A stretch of DNA of 5,809 nt from Bathyarchaeum sp965602795 (GCA_965602795.1 CBFCZR010000100.1:1-5809), one strand, 5' to 3'; counted from the stretch's first letter, positions 1 to 5,680 are shown. Program-made: numbers and translations. Notes: generated from the letters alone by a model not told the origin.

Positions 1-855
1 ATCTTTTATTCCCAGCCTACTTGCTGTTTCATCGATGTCCTTCTGTTCTTCTCCTTTACCTAAAATCACCAGTTTCGTTTTGGGATAGTCCTTCAATATC
101 GTTGGCATTGCCTGAACTAGGTTCCTGACGCCCTTGACCCATGTTAGTCGCCCTAAGAAAAAGAGCATACATTCATCGTCTTTGATGCCGTAATTGTCTC
201 GGATTCTTTTAATGTCCTTTGGACTGCACTTTTTGGGGTCGTAACGTTCAGGGTTTACGCCATTCCAGACCACACTGATTTTTTGTGCAGGCCAACCGTG
301 TCTATTGAGGTCCTCTTTCATTGCATGGCTGACTGTGATTATGTGGTCTGCAGCCTGGGCAGTTGCTGATTCGAAGTGGGAAACAACTTCGGAGCCCTGT
401 CCTCCACTTCGCCCGAACTCTGTGCTGTGAACATGGAAAACTACTGGAATTTCGGTTTCGTTTTTAATGATAATTCCCGCTATGCTGCTTAGCCAGTCAT
501 GAACGGCAACCACATCAAATTTGTAGCCTTCCTTCCTGATTAGACCATTGATGAATTTTGTTGCGCTAAGGACGTTGTAAATGAAGATGTCGTTGAAGAA
601 GCGGATGTTTGCGCCCCACTTTTTCAGGTCCTCGGTGACGAACATGGGAAACACGTTACTTGCATCAGCGATTAATGGGCGATGGACTTCTACGCCCTTT
701 ATCACTTCCCTTGTTTTCAGTTTTCCGGGGTTAAGCGTAAAAACCGTGACATCGTGCCCCGTCTCAACGAACTCGCGGGTTATGTATTCCGCGTAGGTGC
801 CTAAGCCGCCCACAAGCTTTGGTGGATACTCCCAAACGAAAAAGCAGATTCTCAA
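1..855 (-). CDS. GT-B glycosyltransferase, family 4/5 (glycogen-synthase-like), 3' end missing
   Basis: The visible part is 285 codons, the N-terminal two thirds of a retaining GT-B glycosyltransferase that transfers sugar from a nucleotide-sugar donor in the cytoplasm. The start is TTG at 855. An in-frame TAA lies two codons upstream, and GGAGAG (864-869) sits 8 nt before the TTG. Seen in order: a first strand MRICFFVWEYPP followed by the glycine loop GGLGTYAE (about 16-23), HDW at 119-121, FHVHSTEFGRSGGQGSE at 140-156, the SHAMKEDL segment at 176-183, VVWNGVNP at 195-202, and the second Rossmann domain opening with FLGRLTWVKG (233-242) and LVILGKGEE (262-270). The catalytic EX7E region would lie past the window edge, so activity cannot be judged. 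The early motifs resemble archaeal glycogen/starch synthase-like proteins, but a sucrose- or lipid-sugar-related GT4 is also possible. The gene is divergent from the antiporter at 977, with a short leader likely. Confidence 0.9.
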   Translation of the reverse strand, partial: MRICFFVWEYPPKLVGGLGTYAEYITREFVETGHDVTVFTLNPGKLKTREVIKGVEVHRPLIADASNVFPMFVTEDLKKWGANIRFFNDIFIYNVLSATKFINGLIRKEGYKFDVVAVHDWLSSIAGIIIKNETEIPVVFHVHSTEFGRSGGQGSEVVSHFESATAQAADHIITVSHAMKEDLNRHGWPAQKISVVWNGVNPERYDPKKCSPKDIKRIRDNYGIKDDECMLFFLGRLTWVKGVRNLVQAMPTILKDYPKTKLVILGKGEEQKDIDETASRLGIKD

Positions 856-863
856 AAATTAAT

Positions 864-869
864 CTCTCC
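864..869 (-). promoter_or_regulatory. Ribosome binding site that fixes the TTG start of the glycosyltransferase
   Basis: On the minus strand GGAGAG ends 8 nt before the TTG at 855. No other start is possible upstream because TAA lies in frame at 861-859. This supports translation from the non-ATG codon. Confidence 0.6.
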
Positions 870-887
870 ACTAACAGTTTGATGGTT

Positions 888-925
888 GAAGTTATATTGT
901 TTTTCGGTTCTAGGTGAAAAACTTC
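888..925. promoter_or_regulatory. Divergent promoter region: shared TATA-like box with nested inverted repeats
   Basis: TTATATT on the plus strand (892-898) reads AATATAA on the minus strand. An archaeal start about 25 nt away would fall near 920 for the rightward antiporter. For the leftward glycosyltransferase it would fall near 869, just in front of that gene's ribosome binding site. Two perfect inverted repeats surround the box: GAAGTT (888-893) with AACTTC (920-925), and GTTTTTC (899-905) with GAAAAAC (916-922). They could form an operator or a hairpin with a 10-nt loop. The TATA role and repressor binding are inferences. Confidence 0.4.
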
Positions 926-961
926 TTATGTTGATTGGACTGTTTTGTATTTATTGTTTGT

Positions 962-969
962 AGAAGGAG
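962..969 (+). promoter_or_regulatory. Ribosome binding site of antiporter 1
   Basis: AGAAGGAG ends 7 nt before ATG 977. It decides the start in favour of 977 over the in-frame TTG at 935 and the TTG at 974. Confidence 0.65.
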
Positions 970-976
970 CCTGTTG

Positions 977-2161
977 ATGTTAAGCACTGTTATGGTTATA
1001 GCGGTGGTTCTTGGCACAGCCTTCTTGTTCAATGAGTTGTTCAAGAAGTTGAAGTTGCCTCCCGTGGTTGGGCAAATAGTTGGAGGTTTAATTCTCGGCA
1101 TTCCACTGTTAAAGGCATTTATCTTTGAAGGTTCAACTGCTACTGAAATTGTTGATTTGCTGGCGGTTCTGGGAATCCTTTTCTTGTTGCTTTTGGTTGG
1201 GCTTGAAATAGACCTTGAGAAGATTCGGCAGAGTTCTAAAGAGGCAGTTTTGATTTCTTTAAGCGCGGCTATTGTGCCCTTGCTTCTTGGCTTCCTTTTT
1301 CTTAAGTTGCTAGGGTATACTGATATTGCGTCGCTTGTGTTTGGTGGCGCCTTATCAGTTACCGCGGAAGGCACTACAGTAAAGGTTTTGATGGATGCAA
1401 ATGCTCTCAACACAAAACTGGGAGCCATAACAGTTTCTGCGGGTGCTATAGATGACATCTTTGAGGTTCTATTCTTGAGTATGGTTACCGTTATTGGCTT
1501 TGGGGGAAGCGTCTTTCAACTTGTTTATCTTCCCGTGGAGTTTCTGGTTTTTGCGGCTGTCACTTTTGTTGTTTTTAGGGTAGTTTCAAAGTTGCTGCCG
1601 AGAGTTGAAAGAACAGGAACGGATGTGGAGCTTTTTTCGCTGGTGATTATCTTTGTTTTGGTGGTGGCGTCTTTGTCTGAGGCGCTTGAAATGGGCTATC
1701 TTTTGGGGGCATTAATTTCGGGTTTTCTGTTGCAGATTTCTATGAAGCGTTTGCGGAAGAAGGATGAAGAGGAAATACTCACCGCTACAAAACTTATCAC
1801 GTTATCTTTTGTTGTTCCCTTCTTCTTTGTGAACATCGGCTTAAACTTCAACTACGATTACTTGGCTGGAAATCTGCTTCTGCTCTTAGTCACCATAGCT
1901 ATCGCCTTCCTTGGAAAAATCATAGGAACATTGATCGTCAAACCATTCACGAAGCTGAACCTTAAGCAACTTTACCTCATCGGTTGGGGCATGAATTCAC
2001 GAGGAGCAGTAGAACTAGTGATTGCCCTGTTAGCGCTGAATCACGGCTTGATTACTCAGGAGGTCTTTTCGGCGCTTGTTGCAATGGCAATAGTAACTAC
2101 ACTTGTATTCCCATTTGTTCTGCAGCATGAAATCAAAAAAGACCCGGCAGCTTTGGGATAA
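977..2161 (+). CDS. CPA2-family Na+/H+ antiporter (DD-type), no regulatory tail
   Basis: Membrane exchanger of 394 residues that moves Na+ (possibly K+) against protons. It is almost entirely hydrophobic, with about 12-13 membrane segments by eye. Seen: LPPVVGQIVGGLILG near 27-41, GLEIDLEKI at 75-83, the TM4-type segment GGALSVTAEGTTVKVL (123-138), the double aspartate AGAIDDIFEVL with D159-D160, VVPFFFVNIGL at 279-289, the GK..G lysine K314, and GWGMNSRGAVELVIA at 336-350. The IDD pair and the lysine match the ion-binding residues of electrogenic NapA/NhaA-like exchangers, whereas Kef-type channels usually carry a different pair. No RCK/TrkA-N or Usp domain follows the membrane part, which makes it a short family member. 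ATG 977 is chosen because AGAAGGAG precedes it and because the N-terminus then aligns with the paralogue at 2676-3875, which is roughly half identical by eye. Substrate and stoichiometry are not shown by sequence alone. Confidence 0.93.
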   Translation: MLSTVMVIAVVLGTAFLFNELFKKLKLPPVVGQIVGGLILGIPLLKAFIFEGSTATEIVDLLAVLGILFLLLLVGLEIDLEKIRQSSKEAVLISLSAAIVPLLLGFLFLKLLGYTDIASLVFGGALSVTAEGTTVKVLMDANALNTKLGAITVSAGAIDDIFEVLFLSMVTVIGFGGSVFQLVYLPVEFLVFAAVTFVVFRVVSKLLPRVERTGTDVELFSLVIIFVLVVASLSEALEMGYLLGALISGFLLQISMKRLRKKDEEEILTATKLITLSFVVPFFFVNIGLNFNYDYLAGNLLLLLVTIAIAFLGKIIGTLIVKPFTKLNLKQLYLIGWGMNSRGAVELVIALLALNHGLITQEVFSALVAMAIVTTLVFPFVLQHEIKKDPAALG

Positions 2162-2175
2162 CCTACAGCTAATAG

Positions 2176-2186
2176 TTTTAAATTTT
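2176..2186 (+). terminator. Possible T-rich terminator of antiporter 1
   Basis: Two TTTT tracts (2176-2179 and 2183-2186) lie 14-25 nt after the antiporter stop, inside the 47-nt convergent gap. Archaeal RNA polymerase can stop at such tracts. No convincing hairpin accompanies them, so the support is weak. Confidence 0.3.
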
Positions 2187-2208
2187 GGTTGCTTTCACGA
2201 AAACTTGG

Positions 2209-2595
2209 CTACTTTTTCACTACTAGAACGTCGCAGCTTGCTTTGGAAACTATGTTTTTTGAGACGCTGCCTAGCAGGAAAGCTGCGGCTCTGCCCAAGC
2301 CTCTACTGCCAACCACTATCAAGTCGAATTTCTCGTGTTCTGCAGTATCAACCAGCGCTCGGGAAGGGTTAGAGCCAAGAATAGCCGATAAGCTCGAATC
2401 AATATTTTCTTCTTCCAAAAGATGCTTCACTTTCATCTGAATTTTGGTTGCTTCATCTTTGTTTCCTCGCCTGTAAACGGTGATGACTTTGATGTGACCT
2501 GAAAACTTTTTTGCGATAGAAATAGCTTCCATAAGCGCCCAAGTAGAATAATCCGAACCGTCAACGCCAACCAGAATCTTCATGTTTTCCTTCAT
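2209..2595 (-). CDS. Universal stress protein (UspA family), single domain, ATP-binding type
   Basis: Cytoplasmic protein of 128 residues with the alpha/beta Usp fold. Seen: the opening strand MKILVGVDGSDYS (5-17) with the nucleotide-contacting aspartate D12, the second strand HIKVITVY (34-41), FDLIVVGSRGLG (90-101), and the complete ATP motif G-2x-G-9x-G-S at G96, G99, G109 and S110, ending with CDVLVVKK. The intact motif points to the ATP-binding subclass. ATG 2595 is preferred over the internal ATG 2583 because GGGGAGTGA lies about 6 nt upstream. The gene is downstream of antiporter 2 on the same strand, 80 nt away, and converges on antiporter 1. Usp domains are known as fused or partner regulators of cation/proton antiporters, so regulation of one or both exchangers is a reasonable inference. 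A general stress role is the alternative. Confidence 0.93.
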   Translation of the reverse strand: MKENMKILVGVDGSDYSTWALMEAISIAKKFSGHIKVITVYRRGNKDEATKIQMKVKHLLEEENIDSSLSAILGSNPSRALVDTAEHEKFDLIVVGSRGLGRAAAFLLGSVSKNIVSKASCDVLVVKK

Positions 2596-2648
2596 TTTTC
2601 ACTCCCCGAATTTTCCCCTTTTTCTGCATACAAAATGTTACTATTCAT
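2592..2648 (-). CDS. Possible 18-codon small ORF coupled to the stress protein
   Basis: ATG 2648 opens an 18-residue frame, MNSNILYAEKGENSGSEK, ending in TGA at 2594-2592. The stop overlaps the stress-protein ATG as ATGA, the usual arrangement for translational coupling. GGAGG (2652-2656) lies upstream, but only 3 nt from the ATG, which is short. The peptide is hydrophilic and matches nothing I recognise. The same bases also hold the ribosome binding site of the stress protein, so the frame may be accidental. It lies in the same frame as antiporter 2, beyond that gene's TAG. Confidence 0.25.
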   Translation of the reverse strand: MNSNILYAEKGENSGSEK

Positions 2649-2663
2649 TAACCTCCAACCAAG

Positions 2664-2669
2664 TTTAAA
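2664..2669 (-). promoter_or_regulatory. Possible TATA box for the stress protein
   Basis: On the minus strand AAAAGATTTAAACTTG contains TTTAAA preceded by a purine-rich stretch resembling a BRE. A start about 25 nt on would lie near 2641 and give a leader of about 45 nt. It could let the stress protein be expressed apart from antiporter 2. The same start would fall just inside the 18-codon frame and so would exclude its ATG. Confidence 0.3.
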
Positions 2670-2675
2670 TCTTTT

Positions 2676-3875
2676 CTATGACTTTGCATCCATGAGCCCT
2701 GGATTCTTTTTTATGCCTCTGGCAAGAATTGGCGGAAGAATGAGCGTAGTTATTAGACTCATTGATACGAGGGCTGAAAAAATCGCTGGAGAAATCAAGC
2801 CATACTGTATTGCAATCAGAGCAATCACCAACTCTGCTGCGCCTCTGGAGTTCATTCCCCACCCTACATAATAGAGTTGCTTCCAGCTGAGGCTCGAGAC
2901 GGGTTTCACAATCATTGTTCCTAAGATTTTTCCAAAAGTTGCGATAATTACTGTTATTGCAATCATGGGGATGTTGGAAAGGAATGTGTTGATGTCAAAG
3001 GTTAATCCAACGTTTGCGAAGAAGAAGGGAACAACAAAGCCCATGGCAATAAGTTTGATGACGTTTAGCAAGTCTGTCCTGTGTTTGCTGCTGATCTTCT
3101 TCATGGAGGCTTGTAGTAGGAAACCGCCGATGACAGCGCCAATCAAGTAGCCCACATTCAAGGATTCGGAAAGAGCTGCAAGAACAAGAATGAAAATGAG
3201 CACTATGGAGAACAAACCAGTCTCTTCACCATGTTTTTTGTCCAGATGCTGCAGTACCTTGGAAATTATCTTAAATGCTATAAACGCAACTACGAGGAAG
3301 GCAATCATTTCAACAGGAACCATAGCCAAATCTAATAGACTTCCGCCCTTTGCCAAGATTACTACTAGCGCCAAAAACAGCACCTCGAAGATGTCGTCTA
3401 TGGCACCAGCAGCAAGCATAATGGCTCCTAATCGACTGTTCAAGCAGTTAAAGTCCATAAGCACCTTTACATTCGTTCCCTCCGACGTAACCATTAATGC
3501 GCCCCCAAAAATCAACCCCGCCATAAACCCAGATTCAGGGAAAAGCAGCATGATAAAGATAAAACCGAAAGTGAATGGAACGAGCGCAGAACAAACTGAT
3601 ATAAGAATTGAGTCTCTCGAGGTTTCCTTTATTTTTTCAATCTCAATCTCCAGTCCAGCCAGAAAGAGAAGAAGCAATATTCCAAGTGTGGCCAGAAAAT
3701 CAATTATAATCAGGGCTGATCCGTCGCCAAAAAACAGTTCCTTTATGGCTGGAACTCCGAACAGTAAACCTGCAAGGATTTGACCAACAACAGATGGCAA
3801 GCCGATTCTTTTGAACAACTCTCCAAGTAGAAAAGCTGCGATCAGAATTATGGGTACAATTGCTAGTATCTCCAT
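2676..3875 (-). CDS. CPA2-family Na+/H+ antiporter (DD-type), paralogue of the gene at 977
   Basis: Membrane exchanger of 399 residues with about 12-13 hydrophobic segments. It aligns end to end with the protein at 977-2161, at roughly half identity by eye. Seen: LPSVVGQILAGLLFG near 26-40, GLEIEIEKI at 74-82, GGALMVTSEGTNVKVL at 124-139, AGAIDDIFEVL with D160-D161, VVPFFFANVGL at 281-291, the GK..G lysine K316, and GWGMNSRGAAELVIA at 338-352. It ends soon after the last membrane segment, so no RCK or Usp tail is present. ATG 3875 has GGTGA (3883-3887) 7 nt upstream. The downstream neighbour on the same strand is the Usp gene after 80 nt, giving a probable two-gene unit. The AbrB-PhoU gene is divergent on the other side. 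Na+ is the likelier ion given the DD pair, but K+/H+ exchange cannot be excluded. Confidence 0.93.
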   Translation of the reverse strand: MEILAIVPIILIAAFLLGELFKRIGLPSVVGQILAGLLFGVPAIKELFFGDGSALIIIDFLATLGILLLLFLAGLEIEIEKIKETSRDSILISVCSALVPFTFGFIFIMLLFPESGFMAGLIFGGALMVTSEGTNVKVLMDFNCLNSRLGAIMLAAGAIDDIFEVLFLALVVILAKGGSLLDLAMVPVEMIAFLVVAFIAFKIISKVLQHLDKKHGEETGLFSIVLIFILVLAALSESLNVGYLIGAVIGGFLLQASMKKISSKHRTDLLNVIKLIAMGFVVPFFFANVGLTFDINTFLSNIPMIAITVIIATFGKILGTMIVKPVSSLSWKQLYYVGWGMNSRGAAELVIALIAIQYGLISPAIFSALVSMSLITTLILPPILARGIKKNPGLMDAKS

Positions 3876-3934
3876 GCTCAGTTCACCAGAAATCCTGTTC
3901 AGTCGGTGATATAAGCAAAGTCAATTGGATATTG

Positions 3935-3948
3935 TCTATAAGCTTTTC
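3935..3948 (-). promoter_or_regulatory. Probable promoter of antiporter 2
   Basis: On the minus strand GAAAAGCTTATAGA combines a purine-rich BRE-like hexamer with a TATA-like core. A start near 3913 would give a leader of about 38 nt. A second TATA-like copy, GCTTATATC, lies at 3908-3916 and would give a leader of only about 10-12 nt. I cannot tell which is used. Confidence 0.4.
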
Positions 3949-4185
3949 TAAGCGCAAAACGATCAAATCTTATCCGCACCGATATGTTTTCCAAATGCTC
4001 CATGGGAATAAAAACAATCTCTTATGTCATTTTTCTGTTTTTGCAGTGGCATCGTCCATTATTGCAGGAGCTAGACTTAGTTGTAGAAAATGAATTATGT
4101 GCAGCGGTGATTGATTTTTTCTTCTTGGACACGTTTGTCTCCCTGTTTTTTATGCTCGAAGGCAAATAATTGGATTTAAGTTTTT
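3949..4185. other. Intergenic stretch with no assignable gene
   Basis: Together with the flanking promoters this is the middle of a 380-nt divergent gap. It has T-rich patches on the plus strand and no tRNA-like, repeat-array or IS-like structure. An open frame of 61 codons at 3984-4169 (+) ends in a hydrophobic stretch, FFFLDTFVSLFFMLEGK. It has no ribosome binding site, so I do not call it a gene. A decayed gene remnant or a long regulatory spacer would both fit. Confidence 0.4.
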
Positions 4186-4190
4186 CGTAT

Positions 4191-4203
4191 AAACATATAT
4201 ATC
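4191..4203 (+). promoter_or_regulatory. Probable TATA box of the AbrB-PhoU gene
   Basis: AAACATATATATC is the strongest TATA-like sequence in the window. A start about 25 nt downstream falls near 4225 and gives a leader of about 30 nt containing GGTG (4245-4248), 7 nt before ATG 4256. Confidence 0.5.
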
Positions 4204-4213
4204 TTTGATAATT

Positions 4214-4240
4214 GTTTAATCAAAATTAATAGAATTAAAC
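4214..4240. repeat. Inverted repeat at the expected transcription start of the AbrB-PhoU gene
   Basis: GTTTAAT (4214-4220) and ATTAAAC (4234-4240) are perfect 7-bp arms with centres 20 bp apart, close to two DNA turns. They lie between the TATA box and the ribosome binding site, where a bound protein would block transcription. The region is AT-rich, so chance is a real alternative. Confidence 0.35.
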
Positions 4241-4255
4241 TGATGGTGCAGGTTC

Positions 4256-5317
4256 ATGTCTGAGACAAGGAAAATCCAAAAAATTGGCAACACGCTTTAC
4301 GTTTCAATTCCCAAATCTTGGACGAAACAATTGCAGTTGAAACATGGAGAAAAGGTTACGTTAGTTACCAAAGGCGGTTCAATCTCCATTTACCCAAAAA
4401 GTGAAGACGATAGACCCAGAGAAATAACCCTCAGCCTCAGCAGCAAAAACTCTGCACAATCAATTAAGCGAGGCATCATTGCCGCCTATCTGGATGGTTT
4501 CGATACGATTGAAGTTAGGACAGAAACGACGTTCACTGAGGAGCAGCAGGACGTTATCCGTGAAACCATCAATAGCCTGTTCGGTTTGGAAGTAATAGAG
4601 GTAACAGGGAACAAAATGATGATAGTTTGTTTGCTCAAACAAAAGATGCCTGTCAACAAGACAATAAACCGGATTCACAACGTAATCATGTCAACGTTTA
4701 ATGAAACTATTTCCGCTTTAGAAAAACAAAACGTAGATTTGATTAAAGGTCTGACCAGAAGAACACAAGACATCAAAAGGCTTTTTTTGGTCACTAATCG
4801 CCTTCTCAGAAGCATCATCCTGTTTCCACAGCCATCCCAGACAGAAGAGCTGACTTTAATCGATTGTGTCGACTACCTGCAGATTCTGCACATAACCGCT
4901 GAAATAACTGAGAACCTAAAGAAAATAGCAGAGAGCCTTATACCCATAATAGATCGTCAATTACCATCATCTATAATGGAGCCTCTAGTCAAAACAAGCA
5001 CAGGCATCAAAGAACTGTATAACAGCTCTATTCAAGCACTTTTGTGCAAAAATATTCCTCTTGCAAACAACATCCTAGATACGTCATTTAATATCGCAAA
5101 CCTGTGGAGCCTATGCCTAAAAGCAAACAATAAAACAAAAATCTCCAATTTGACATTAGCAAACCTCCGCTTAATCATCGACGGCCTAGAACACATACAG
5201 CAGCATGCACACGAAATCGCTAACATCTCAATTGACCGAGCTGAAGCTGCTGACGCAAGAGCATCCACAACAGAATCATCCTCAAAGACAAAACATTCAA
5301 TCTTCAGAAAGAAATAG
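4256..5317 (+). CDS. phoU: AbrB/SpoVT DNA-binding domain fused to PhoU domains (phosphate-uptake-regulator-like)
   Basis: Cytoplasmic regulator of 353 residues. Residues 4-37 (RKIQKIGNTLYVSIPKSW and on to GEKVTLV) are a clear AbrB/SpoVT swapped-hairpin DNA-binding domain. Residues about 56-130 form the linker domain usual in archaeal members, including RGIIAAYLDGFDTIEV (72-87). Two helical PhoU repeats follow, at roughly 138-233 and 244-328, for example QDIKRLFLVTNRLL at 171-184 and GLEHIQQHAHEIANISID at 310-327. The tail from 329 is Ala/Ser/Lys-rich and probably unstructured. The length is normal for the archaeal family. The metal-binding Glu/Asp motifs of PhoU look weakened: DIKR at 172-175 stands where E-x-D-R is common. 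GGTG 7 nt upstream supports ATG 4256. No pst genes are in view. The gene is divergent from antiporter 2 and may regulate itself through the inverted repeat in its leader. Phosphate control is the family default and remains unproven here. Confidence 0.92.
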   Translation: MSETRKIQKIGNTLYVSIPKSWTKQLQLKHGEKVTLVTKGGSISIYPKSEDDRPREITLSLSSKNSAQSIKRGIIAAYLDGFDTIEVRTETTFTEEQQDVIRETINSLFGLEVIEVTGNKMMIVCLLKQKMPVNKTINRIHNVIMSTFNETISALEKQNVDLIKGLTRRTQDIKRLFLVTNRLLRSIILFPQPSQTEELTLIDCVDYLQILHITAEITENLKKIAESLIPIIDRQLPSSIMEPLVKTSTGIKELYNSSIQALLCKNIPLANNILDTSFNIANLWSLCLKANNKTKISNLTLANLRLIIDGLEHIQQHAHEIANISIDRAEAADARASTTESSSKTKHSIFRKK

Positions 5318-5319
5318 AG

Positions 5320-5336
5320 AAAACGAGACCCTAAAA
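5320..5336 (-). terminator. Possible T-rich terminator of the small membrane protein gene
   Basis: Read leftward, two TTTT tracts (5336-5333 and 5323-5320) follow the TAA at 5354-5352 by 16-32 nt, in the convergent gap after the AbrB-PhoU gene. No strong hairpin is visible. Confidence 0.3.
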
Positions 5337-5351
5337 CATACGCGTTATCCA

Positions 5352-5642
5352 TTAAGCGTTTATGGTAATAAGGTGCTTCTTCTGAACATGCTTATGTCCA
5401 CATTCACACTCAAAACCCACTATCTTCTCTCCGCGAACCAACTCACGCCAACCCTGTGCTTGACAATCGGTCTTTTGCTTGTGAAATTTCCAGAGAGTTT
5501 CAGCCTCTTCCCGAGTCAGCGGAACAACGCGTTTTGCTGACAACAAAAACCATGCAGTAGCGAAACCTAAACTCAACCAGATAGCAGGTATTAATACTCC
5601 CGAATTAAGCAGAGCATCTAATAGTTGTACTATACTGTCCAC
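5352..5642 (-). CDS. Small single-pass membrane protein with C-terminal Cys/His cluster, function unknown
   Basis: 96 residues from GTG 5642. Residues about 13-36 (NSGVLIPAIWLSLGFATAWF and on) are one membrane segment. It is followed by a charged region starting KRVVPLTREEAETLWKFHKQK and then C60, a GWREL segment, and FECECGHKHVQKKH with C79, C81, H83, H85 and H90, which could bind a metal such as zinc. I do not recognise the family. GTG 5642 is preferred because GAGGT (5649-5653) lies 6 nt upstream and a TATA-like TTTTAAAA lies about 40 nt upstream. The longer frame from ATG 5714 would run through that promoter, has no ribosome binding site, and adds 24 residues with no matching pattern. TTG 5645 is a less likely start. 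The gene converges on AbrB-PhoU with a 34-nt gap, so it is probably transcribed independently. Confidence 0.75.
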   Translation of the reverse strand: MDSIVQLLDALLNSGVLIPAIWLSLGFATAWFLLSAKRVVPLTREEAETLWKFHKQKTDCQAQGWRELVRGEKIVGFECECGHKHVQKKHLITINA

Positions 5643-5648
5643 CAACCT

Positions 5649-5653
5649 ACCTC
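5649..5653 (-). promoter_or_regulatory. Ribosome binding site supporting GTG 5642
   Basis: GAGGT on the minus strand, 6 nt before GTG 5642 and only 3 nt before TTG 5645. It decides the start in favour of GTG. Confidence 0.5.
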
Positions 5654-5680
5654 TACAGGCTAAGAAATGTGAAAAAACGC

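Noticed and set aside
935..976. 14-codon N-terminal extension of antiporter 1 from TTG 935
   Set aside because: The strong AGAAGGAG site lies inside the extension and points to ATG 977, and the paralogue's N-terminus aligns with the shorter form.
910..1458. Long open frame of 182 codons on the minus strand
   Set aside because: It is antisense to the clear antiporter gene, has a Ser/Thr/Lys-rich composition typical of a shadow frame, and shows no motif.
1790..2161. Shift toward C-ending codons in the last third of antiporter 1
   Set aside because: The change is modest by eye, and the nucleotide sequence does not match the paralogue there, so gene conversion is not supported.
2480..2505. C/D-box-like GTGATGA ... 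CTGA with 12-nt spacing on the plus strand
   Set aside because: It lies wholly inside the Usp coding sequence on the opposite strand, and no matching second C'/D pair follows.
2595..2678. Read-through of the antiporter 2 TAG into the same-frame small ORF
   Set aside because: The frame match has a one-in-three chance. No pyrrolysine or recoding signal can be shown, and the protein already ends normally like its paralogue.
3190..3783. Open frame of 197 codons on the plus strand
   Set aside because: It is antisense to antiporter 2 and shows the same shadow composition as the frame opposite antiporter 1.
3860..4093. 77-codon frame on the plus strand across the start of antiporter 2
   Set aside because: It has no ribosome binding site and no recognisable pattern, and it overlaps the antiporter start and its promoter.
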